Source: an uncultured bacterium
GTDB taxonomy: Bacteria > Cyanobacteriota > Vampirovibrionia > Gastranaerophilales > Gastranaerophilaceae
NCBI GenBank assembly: GCA_937894665.1
Contig: CALAWF010000239.1
Coordinates: forward strand, 1-8,013
Length of the DNA stretch: 8,013 nucleotides
Direction: 5' to 3'
Positions within the stretch are counted from its first letter, which is position 1; the number at the start of each line of letters is the position of its first letter. The translations under genes and the position numbers were made by a program. This document shows positions 1 to 4,898 of the stretch, piece by piece. The notes below the pieces were generated by a model. The model searched no databases. It saw only the letters and a program-made list of their open reading frames with translations, and had not been told where the DNA came from.

Positions 1-1
1 A

Positions 2-829
2 ATACAAGAATTTACCCAAGATGAGATAAATTTATTCAAAGATATTCTTCAAGATTACAAAACTCTAAGACCAACCAAAATAGAGCCAAGGGGTCGTGTT
101 GATTATGAAATCAGTGAAAATATTAATGGAGATAAATTAGCTTTATCTCGTTGGTTTGAAAATAATAAACCAAACGGCATAGAGCTTACAACCTCAAACA
201 ATAAAAGGATTTTTTATGACTTTAGGTATAACAAATTTGTTAACGGAGGTGATAAAAAACTGCAAAAAGAGTTCGAACAATTTCTAAATGGCAAACAGCC
301 AAGCATAGAAAGTTTTAATGAATTTGTAGAGCTTAGAAATATGCGTTACTTAAGGGATAACGAAATATACAGTCTGAAACAAATAAGAACTTCAATGGAA
401 AAAGGTAAAGAAATTAAACAACTCGAACAACACCACCACGATAAAGTTCAAAAAGAATACGACAAAATTTGGAGAAGTTACCCAACAGACCAATTCTACA
501 GAGTTGTAGGACAGGACGAATTAAAAGCAATTCTGCGTGGCGATACAATAGTAAGTAAAAACAGTGTCGCAAGATACGGAAGACCTTGCGTTGATATAAC
601 GCCAAACGGGTATTACCATGAGATTTCTTATAACGAACCCAAATTTAGAATAGCTTTCAAAAGAAAAGATGCTGATGGCGGCTGGCACGAACGATTAACA
701 AGTAAAATTTACCCATTCAAAAAAGAAACTCAACATTACCAAGTTCCTTCTTTTGACTACAAAGATGTTGACTTAGATAAAACAGCATATTGGGATGGAA
801 GCGATTGGATTCCGATAGATATAACTTAA
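2..829 (+). CDS. Unrecognised protein, 5'-truncated by the window edge; C-terminal part weakly ADP-ribosyltransferase-like
   Basis: The frame is open from base 2 to the TAA at 827-829, giving 275 residues, so the true start lies outside the window. The first in-window ATG (341, residue 114) has no SD site, and well-formed coding sequence continues upstream of it, so I do not treat it as the start. The protein is soluble and charged, with no membrane segment. Residues 83-160 are rich in Lys and Glu and probably helical, with a His triplet at 144-146. Residues 165-220 (FYRVVGQDELKAILRG, then a Ser/Gly-rich stretch and the strand KFRIAFK) resemble the opening Tyr-Arg strand and following helix of ADP-ribosyltransferase-like toxin domains. 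That resemblance is by eye only, and the catalytic Ser and Glu cannot be assigned. The gene is convergent with the kinase-like gene and overlaps it by 4 bases. A plain hypothetical protein is equally possible. Confidence 0.8.
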   Translation: MQEFTQDEINLFKDILQDYKTLRPTKIEPRGRVDYEISENINGDKLALSRWFENNKPNGIELTTSNNKRIFYDFRYNKFVNGGDKKLQKEFEQFLNGKQPSIESFNEFVELRNMRYLRDNEIYSLKQIRTSMEKGKEIKQLEQHHHDKVQKEYDKIWRSYPTDQFYRVVGQDELKAILRGDTIVSKNSVARYGRPCVDITPNGYYHEISYNEPKFRIAFKRKDADGGWHERLTSKIYPFKKETQHYQVPSFDYKDVDLDKTAYWDGSDWIPIDIT

Positions 830-1791
830 CCCATTATTTCTGCTAAATATTTATCGGTTAACGCAAGTCTTTCCTTTACATTGTTTGAATGCGCAGATAT
901 ATATTTTAAACCACGAATAAATTCATATGGATCAATATTCACTCTGCACAAATCGTTCAACACAATATCCCAAGTCTTGAAGTTTTCACCGCTTGAAGCC
1001 AAGTTAAGATTAGCTTTCATTGCAGCTTTCGTAATTTTCTTAAGCAAGACTCTTCTGTTTGCTTCTGCAAAAAAGCTATATTGAGCATCCGTACAAATGC
1101 TCACATCTTTAATAAATACCCTCAATAAATCAGCAGCAGTATTACTGTTAGAATAGTTTGTTGGTGATATTTCATCAGTAATTCGTAATGTTTTACCAAC
1201 AATTACAAAATTATTAGGATTGTTATAATCAAAAGTATAATTTCCAATTTTGTTCAAAGTATCCAAATCTTTAGCGATTGCGTCAAACGCTTTTTGCGGT
1301 AATTTTGCAGTCTTAGGCAAAAGAGAATTTTCATAATAGAGAAGCTGTTCATCTGGCAAATAACTTCTACTCATATTGATTGGAATTCCAACAGGAGTAT
1401 GCTTGCTATTTGAGGAAACGTTTCTCAAAATCTTGAAATTTGAAAAATACGCAACAGGTTCGCCATAATAAGTTTTCAAATCTTTAAATTTAGGATTTCG
1501 AACGAGTTTAAAATCAGCCAAAAAATTAGGCTCGAATATTCCTTTTTTCAAAACATATTTATCATCAATTCTATAAACTTCTCCATGATGACCTTCGCCT
1601 AAAATTCTTTTTGGATTTAATTTCTTCTGAAGAAATTCACAAAACATTCTCATTAAAGAGTTATGTTCCTTTTGACTAATCTCACCGGAAGATAAAAGAA
1701 CAGAATCGAGTTTCTTGGTAAATTTGCTATGATAACCTGTAAATGTCGTTTTTTGTGTTTGCGGGGTATAACTTATGGGATAAATATTCAT
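826..1791 (-). CDS. Divergent protein-kinase-fold protein with an N-terminal FTGY-type leader
   Basis: This 321-residue protein has no signal peptide or membrane segment. Residues 65-73 (GEGHHGEVY) match the glycine-rich nucleotide loop, followed by VLKK with the candidate ATP-binding Lys at 82 or 83. FDYNNPNNF places Asp178 as catalytic-loop Asp and Asn183 five residues later, as in HRDxxxxN. RITDEI gives Asp196 as the metal-binding DFG-type Asp; the 18-residue Asp-Asp spacing equals that of classical kinases (D166/D184 in PKA). The His and Arg of HRD and the Phe-Gly of DFG are not conserved, and the helix-C Glu is unclear, so it is an atypical kinase or a pseudokinase. Residues 200-321 look helical with no recognised domain. 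The N-terminus (about residues 1-25, with FTGY at 17-20) is a polar leader resembling ones I associate with Gastranaerophilales. The only plausible start is the ATG at 1791, since the next Met is residue 47. No SD site is visible. Substrate and role are unknown. Confidence 0.85.
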   Translation of the reverse strand: MNIYPISYTPQTQKTTFTGYHSKFTKKLDSVLLSSGEISQKEHNSLMRMFCEFLQKKLNPKRILGEGHHGEVYRIDDKYVLKKGIFEPNFLADFKLVRNPKFKDLKTYYGEPVAYFSNFKILRNVSSNSKHTPVGIPINMSRSYLPDEQLLYYENSLLPKTAKLPQKAFDAIAKDLDTLNKIGNYTFDYNNPNNFVIVGKTLRITDEISPTNYSNSNTAADLLRVFIKDVSICTDAQYSFFAEANRRVLLKKITKAAMKANLNLASSGENFKTWDIVLNDLCRVNIDPYEFIRGLKYISAHSNNVKERLALTDKYLAEIMG

Positions 1792-1797
1792 AATATA

Positions 1798-1803
1798 ATT
1801 AAA
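1798..1803 (-). promoter_or_regulatory. Candidate -10 element placing the kinase-like mRNA start at its ATG
   Basis: On the minus strand this reads TTTAAT, five of six matches to TATAAT, followed by 6 nt and then the ATG at 1791. Transcription would start at or next to the start codon, giving a leaderless mRNA, which would explain the missing SD site. The -35 candidate 17 bp upstream (TAGCAA, 1821-1826) matches only three of six. Such hexamers are common in AT-rich DNA, so this is weak alone and gains support only from two other genes with the same spacing. The element fits between the upstream tRNA terminator and the ATG. Confidence 0.3.
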
Positions 1804-1830
1804 ACCCGTAAAAAATTAATTTGCTAGCAT

Positions 1831-1854
1831 AAAAAAAGAACCCTTTCGGGTTCC
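1831..1854 (-). terminator. Intrinsic terminator of the tRNA-Ser gene
   Basis: On the minus strand a six-pair stem, GAACCC/GGGTTC (1848-1853 with 1838-1843), closes a GAAA tetraloop and is followed by seven T (1837-1831). It begins 8 nt after the tRNA CCA end. The strong stem, stable tetraloop and T-run are typical of Rho-independent termination. It also separates the tRNA from the kinase-like gene downstream in the same direction. Confidence 0.93.
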
Positions 1855-1861
1855 TTTTAAA

Positions 1862-1951
1862 TGGAGGAGAAGGTGGGATTCGAACCCACGGAACGCTCGC
1901 ACGTTCGACGGTTTTCAAGACCGCTCCGATCAACCGCTCTGGCACTTCTCC
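1862..1951 (-). tRNA. tRNA-Ser(UGA), CCA encoded
   Basis: This is a 90-nt class II tRNA. The acceptor stem is GGAGAAG (5' end at 1951) paired with CTTCTCC, then T and an encoded CCA (1862-1864). The anticodon stem GCGGT/ACCGT encloses CTTGAAA, with anticodon TGA at 1917-1915, reading UCA and other UCN serine codons. The long variable arm that marks serine tRNAs is GAACG/CGTTC with a six-base loop. The T arm is GTGGG TTCGAAT CCCAC. The discriminator base is U, where bacterial serine tRNAs such as those of E. coli have G. The gene has its own promoter and terminator and forms a single-gene unit. Confidence 0.97.
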
Positions 1952-1977
1952 AAGCAATTGCTTTCAGATGTATTATT

Positions 1978-2005
1978 ATTGTACCAACTCAAACTTAATT
2001 GTCAA
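1978..2005 (-). promoter_or_regulatory. Sigma-70-type promoter of tRNA-Ser
   Basis: On the minus strand the -35 is a perfect TTGACA (2005-2000), the spacer is 16 bp, and the -10 is TACAAT (1983-1978), five of six matches. Transcription would start near 1971, leaving a leader of about 20 nt before the tRNA 5' end at 1951 for RNase P to remove. This is the strongest promoter-like sequence in the window, as expected for a stable RNA gene. Confidence 0.85.
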
Positions 2006-2051
2006 GGATTATTTTATAAATTAATCGAATGATGTTTCAACTAACAAAAAG

Positions 2052-2060
2052 TGGTAATAT
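2052..2060 (+). promoter_or_regulatory. Extended -10 element directly before the DUF4234-like gene
   Basis: TG-G-TAATAT is an extended -10 (TGn motif plus a four-of-six hexamer) that ends 6 nt before the ATG at 2067. The predicted transcription start therefore falls on the start codon, giving a leaderless mRNA. No SD site precedes this ATG, which agrees. No clear -35 is visible, which an extended -10 can tolerate. Confidence 0.4.
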
Positions 2061-2066
2061 TTCAAT

Positions 2067-2582
2067 ATGGAAAACGATAATAACATTGCGATAAGAAAAA
2101 CTTCCACCCTGAAACTTATATTCCTCAGCATAGTAACTCTGGGTATTTGGTGGTATGTGTGGCTATGGAAGCTCGTTACCGACATAAACACACTCTACCC
2201 ACAAAAAGGGAAATGTATCCATCGATTTAATTGGTTTTGCACCCTCATTGGGTTAAATGTTATTGCAATCATTCTTTATATCAAAGGAATTCAAAAAGAA
2301 TTTATCATCAATATCGCAAATGTTATTTGGCTTGTAGTGAATCTGATTTTAACACTGCAGATTCTAAAAAATATCGAACGCTACGTTAAAGAAAAATTCG
2401 ATATTGAAATACATCACAATGTTTTCGGATGGTTCTTCTTCGGAAGTTTCTATGTTAATTACAAAATAAATCGACTAAATAAAAGCATTCAAAACGGGAT
2501 AAATCGAAAAATTACCCAAATGAAATTATTCAAAACACAAGAAAATATGCTAGACAAAATCAAAAATATTTTCAAAAAATAA
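2067..2582 (+). CDS. DUF4234-like small multi-pass membrane protein
   Basis: This 171-residue protein opens with a short polar stretch, then a hydrophobic segment at about 14-37. The signature LSIVTLGIWWYVWLWKLVTD there is typical of DUF4234 proteins (an S-hydrophobic-TLGIWxxYW-like helix followed by a polar N/D). Further membrane segments lie at about 53-73 and 79-100. Residues 116-131 (VFGWFFFGSFYVNY) form a last hydrophobic segment, followed by an amphipathic Lys/Asn-rich tail (NRLNKSI onward) that is probably cytoplasmic. The family has no established function and I assign none. The start is the first ATG in frame; it has no SD site but follows an extended -10 at leaderless spacing. The gene is convergent with the GtrA-family gene, with one base between the stop codons and no terminator between them. 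Confidence 0.85.
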   Translation: MENDNNIAIRKTSTLKLIFLSIVTLGIWWYVWLWKLVTDINTLYPQKGKCIHRFNWFCTLIGLNVIAIILYIKGIQKEFIINIANVIWLVVNLILTLQILKNIERYVKEKFDIEIHHNVFGWFFFGSFYVNYKINRLNKSIQNGINRKITQMKLFKTQENMLDKIKNIFKK

Positions 2583-2583
2583 A

Positions 2584-3003
2584 TTATTTCTTGTGAGTTT
2601 TGAAAGCGAAATATTTAAACAATACATAAGTTACAACTGAAACCAAGAATATTGAAATGAACTGCGAAATATAAACATTTTTAATCGCAAATCGAACCAA
2701 CAATTCCAAAATTATAACGTTTATAAAATAGCTTACAGCCCAAGTTGAACAGCATTTCAGATACTCGTGCAAATAATTTCCTTTTGTGCAAAAAACAAAA
2801 AACTTCTGATTGAAATAAGAAAAAACAGAAGATATTGTCCACTGCAAAACAACACAAAGTTGATAATGTCCTTGCCCCAACAAATACACAGCAAGGGCAA
2901 AAATTATATAAGAAATTCCGGCATTAACCGCACCGATAAAAAGAAATCTAATTTTATCGGGAATTTGGCACCATTTTGAATATAATAATTTCATAACTTC
3001 CAT
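2584..3003 (-). CDS. GtrA-family four-helix membrane protein
   Basis: This 139-residue protein has four predicted membrane helices at about 19-42, 46-66, 83-105 and 108-130. It shows GtrA-family marks: RFLFIGAVNAGISY at the start of helix 1, the NQKFFVF motif after helix 2 (65-71), and the equivalent FKYFAF after helix 4 (129-134). Family members are small integral membrane proteins involved in moving polyprenyl-linked sugars across the inner membrane or in cell-surface polysaccharide assembly. The specific substrate cannot be inferred, and no glycosyltransferase gene lies beside it here, although GtrA genes often neighbour one. Two starts are possible: ATG at 3003, and ATG at 2994 (residue 4). 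I prefer 3003 because a promoter places transcription at that codon. The GGAAG before the second ATG is too close (2 nt) to be a good SD. Confidence 0.9.
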   Translation of the reverse strand: MEVMKLLYSKWCQIPDKIRFLFIGAVNAGISYIIFALAVYLLGQGHYQLCVVLQWTISSVFSYFNQKFFVFCTKGNYLHEYLKCCSTWAVSYFINVIILELLVRFAIKNVYISQFISIFLVSVVTYVLFKYFAFKTHKK

Positions 3004-3009
3004 AAAAAA

Positions 3010-3037
3010 ATTCTATCACTCAAAGATTTTTTCTCAA
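3010..3037 (-). promoter_or_regulatory. Promoter of the GtrA-family gene, apparently leaderless
   Basis: On the minus strand the -35 is TTGAGA (3037-3032, five of six), the spacer 16 bp, and the -10 TAGAAT (3015-3010, five of six). The -10 ends 6 nt (all T) before the ATG at 3003, so the mRNA should begin at or next to the start codon. No SD site precedes that ATG. Confidence 0.55.
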
Positions 3038-3175
3038 GAGTAAACAACTAAACAAACCTGTCATTCGTGTTTTTCTTTTTCGGTTCTCCTCTTTCTTTTT
3101 TCATCGAAATAAAAAAGCAAAAATGAACAATTATTGATTATTGAATTAGTATGATATGTAAAAAAATAAATTAAA

Positions 3176-3211
3176 AGCTGGATTCTGTCGGGCAAAGCCA
3201 TCAGAATGACG
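3176..3211 (-). repeat. Hairpin repeat copy 1 (minus orientation)
   Basis: Read on the minus strand it begins CGTCATTCTG and ends CAGAATCCAGCT. ATTCTG (3182-3187) and CAGAAT (3202-3207) form a perfect six-pair stem, with an inner GGC/GCC stem (3191-3193 with 3197-3199). The outer frame GTCAT...ATCCAG is shared with copy 2. I recognise this as a GTCATnCTGAGC...GCGAAGnATC-like dispersed repeat common in intergenic regions of several bacterial groups. Confidence 0.65.
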
Positions 3212-3235
3212 AATGCGTAAAATCTTTCCAAATTC

Positions 3236-3268
3236 GGTCATTGCGAGCGGATGCGAAGCAATCCAGCT
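3236..3268 (+). repeat. Hairpin repeat copy 2
   Basis: It reads GGTCATTGCGAG...GCGAAGCAATCCAGCT. ATTGC (3240-3244) pairs with GCAAT (3258-3262). The same GTCAT start, GCGAAG core and ATCCAG end as the other copies mark it as one family, with compensating changes in the stem. Confidence 0.7.
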
Positions 3269-3279
3269 AATTATTTATT

Positions 3280-3299
3280 GTCGGCTTAGTAAAGCTGAC
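3280..3299. repeat. Separate hairpin, not of the same family
   Basis: GTCGGCTT (3280-3287) pairs with AAGCTGAC (3292-3299) around the loop AGTA, an eight-pair stem with one G-T wobble. It abuts the right arm of the 115-bp inverted repeat. No T-run follows on either strand, so it is not a canonical terminator. It might be part of a larger repeat unit. Confidence 0.5.
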
Positions 3300-3324
3300 C
3301 TACTAATTAAAAACTCAAACAACT

Positions 3325-3356
3325 CCGTCATACTGAGCAAAGCGAAGTATCTCAAG
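3325..3356 (+). repeat. Hairpin repeat copy 3
   Basis: It reads CCGTCATACTGAGC...GCGAAGTATCTCAAG. ATACT (3330-3334) pairs with AGTAT (3346-3350) around a GAGCAAAGCGA centre. It keeps the GTCAT, GAGC and GCGAAG blocks of the family but ends ATCTC instead of ATCCAG. It lies about 20 bp downstream of the outer-membrane factor stop codon on the transcribed strand. Confidence 0.7.
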
Positions 3357-3376
3357 TGATACGTTTAGATAAAATC

Positions 3377-4897
3377 CTACAATTCTTTATCAGACTCTTG
3401 GATAGGGGCACCGATTACACGTTCAAGTTCTGCCGCATTCACATTGTATTGCAACAAGGTTGAATAATAATCCAATTGAGCATTCAAGTACGTATTTTCA
3501 GAATCTTTAAACTCGATTGCATCGCCCAAACCAACTTGGTATCTTCGGAATGCTTGGTATTGTTGTTCTTTTGCCTGTTGAAGTGCAAGTTTAGATACTG
3601 CAATACTATCATGAGAATTCATCAAGTTGATATATGCACTCTTCACATCCAAATAAACATTTTGACGTTCTTGTTCATAATCTGCTACGTATTTTTTATA
3701 AGTTGCGTTAGCTTCATCAACTTGTTTTTTCAACAACATCAAATTTAATGCCGAATATTGTAATTGCAATCCAACAGAATAACCATAATCAGAATTGATT
3801 TTTCTACCACCGTATTGATATTGACCAAAAGCACCAATATCAGGAGTAAAAGCTCTTTTTGCACTACGTACATTTAATTCTGCGGCATCCATTCTTTTCT
3901 TTGCCGCCAAAAGTGATGGACGAGATGCTTCTGCAGTTTTGATTAAATCTTCAAAATTAACAGAATATTCTTTTGTATTCAAACCGTCTTTCAAAACGAC
4001 ATCAGCCAATTCAGGAATACCAACAGCGTTAGCAAGTTGAACAGATGCAAGTTCTAAAGTATTCTTTGCCTTAATCAAATTCAATTTAGCTTTACCAAGG
4101 TTATATTCAGCATAAGTTACATCAATTTTAGCTTTTTTACCAATATCAAAATAAGCTCTTGCTTGCTTTAATTGAAGTTCATAATCTTGAACAGTATTTT
4201 CATAAACAGACTTTTGAAGTTTTGCAAAAATCATATTGTAATAAGCAACTTTAACGTTGTAGATTACATTTTCAATACTTGTTTCAGCATCAAATCTGGA
4301 TGATTCGTATGTTCTTTTTGCAGAATCAGCAGCAGCTTTAGTCTTACCAAAGTCAAAAAGCAACATATTAGCAGAAATATTTGGAACATAATACATATCG
4401 TATTTTTGAACCATCATTCTTGCAAAATTTCCGCCCATAGTCATAAACATATCGTTTCTGGAATAACTTACACCGGCACTAATTGTTGGGAAGAAATTTG
4501 ACCATGCCTGTCCAACACGAGATTTATAAATTTCAGCATTGCTGATTGCAGACATAATCGCAGGATGGTGAGTTATGGCTAACTTGATACAATCTGATAG
4601 AGTAACTTCACCATTCATATCCGCATATTCAATCTGGCTATTGATTACAGGGAATTTAGTTTCATACATTCCTTCTGCTTCATGAGAAGATTTAGCCTTT
4701 GATTTTGCATTTGATTTAAGTTTTTTAATTTCGGTTTTGTGATTAACCTTGACATTATCAGGCTCAACAATCTGGATTTCTTTTTCCTTCTTGGAAGCAA
4801 GCAAATTTTCATCCACTTGTTGTTTTTTTGCCAAAACAGAATTTCCTGACAAAGCCACAACCGAAGCTATTAAAAGTATATTAACAATCTTTTTCAT
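3377..4897 (-). CDS. TolC-family outer-membrane efflux channel protein
   Basis: This is the outer-membrane component of a tripartite efflux pump; three copies would form the barrel and periplasmic tunnel that receives substrate from the RND pump next to it. From the ATG at 4897 it has 506 residues. Residues 1-23 form a signal peptide (MKK, hydrophobic core, SVLA at 20-23 then KK) without a lipobox Cys, so it is not a lipoprotein. A Lys/Ser-rich linker of about 70 residues follows. From about residue 98 (VTLSDCIKLAITHHPAI) come the two outer-membrane efflux repeats, with long heptad-like helices and the QARAYFDIGKKAKIDV and QAFRRYQVGLGDAIEF motifs in equivalent places. I reject the longer ORF starting at 4969: it overlaps the pump gene by 71 bases and would bury the signal peptide, whereas 4897 has GGAGA 6 nt upstream. 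One base separates it from the pump stop codon. Confidence 0.96.
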   Translation of the reverse strand: MKKIVNILLIASVVALSGNSVLAKKQQVDENLLASKKEKEIQIVEPDNVKVNHKTEIKKLKSNAKSKAKSSHEAEGMYETKFPVINSQIEYADMNGEVTLSDCIKLAITHHPAIMSAISNAEIYKSRVGQAWSNFFPTISAGVSYSRNDMFMTMGGNFARMMVQKYDMYYVPNISANMLLFDFGKTKAAADSAKRTYESSRFDAETSIENVIYNVKVAYYNMIFAKLQKSVYENTVQDYELQLKQARAYFDIGKKAKIDVTYAEYNLGKAKLNLIKAKNTLELASVQLANAVGIPELADVVLKDGLNTKEYSVNFEDLIKTAEASRPSLLAAKKRMDAAELNVRSAKRAFTPDIGAFGQYQYGGRKINSDYGYSVGLQLQYSALNLMLLKKQVDEANATYKKYVADYEQERQNVYLDVKSAYINLMNSHDSIAVSKLALQQAKEQQYQAFRRYQVGLGDAIEFKDSENTYLNAQLDYYSTLLQYNVNAAELERVIGAPIQESDKEL

Positions 4898-4898
4898 C

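Larger units (their letters stand above)
3165..3279. repeat. Imperfect long inverted repeat enclosing two hairpin-repeat copies
   Basis: The arms 3165-3184 and 3260-3279 are reverse complements at 17 of 20 positions. The inner nine bases are perfect (AGCTGGATT at 3176-3184, AATCCAGCT at 3260-3268). Inside are two copies of the same short hairpin repeat in opposite orientation. The layout resembles a non-autonomous palindromic element. No convincing target-site duplication is seen at the edges, and no ORF lies inside. Confidence 0.6.
3004..3376. other. Non-coding region with a repeat cluster
   Basis: No credible gene lies here. From the left it holds the GtrA promoter (3010-3037), a pyrimidine-rich tract on the plus strand (about 3070-3103), an AT-rich stretch, and then a cluster of hairpin repeats (3165-3356). 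The cluster sits directly downstream of the outer-membrane factor gene, so it would be transcribed into that operon's 3' end. No canonical terminator (stem plus T-run) is visible after that gene, so the repeat hairpins may help end or stabilise the transcript. Confidence 0.8.

Noticed and set aside
341..829. The ATG at 341 as a genuine start of the first gene
   Set aside because: The same frame is open to base 2 with normal protein-like composition, and there is no SD site or good -10 at leaderless distance before this ATG.
881..1084. Plus-strand ORF inside the kinase-like gene, and other antisense ORFs inside the pump and channel genes
   Set aside because: They lie wholly within well-supported genes on the other strand, lack start signals and have no recognisable protein features.
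3016..3062. A 14-codon minus-strand ORF (ATG at 3062) before the GtrA-family gene as a leader peptide
   Set aside because: The only SD-like sequence (AGGAG, 3086-3090) is over 20 nt away, and the ORF runs through the GtrA promoter.
3070..3103. Pyrimidine-rich tract as a triplex-forming or regulatory element
   Set aside because: It is interrupted by GG at 3082-3083 and has no mirror symmetry; AT-rich composition explains it well enough.
3165..3356. A CRISPR array
   Set aside because: There are only three degenerate, differently oriented copies without regular spacers or cas genes.
3325..3376. A canonical intrinsic terminator after the outer-membrane factor gene
   Set aside because: Copy 3 forms a hairpin but no T-run follows on the transcribed strand, so I list it only as a repeat that might help end transcription.
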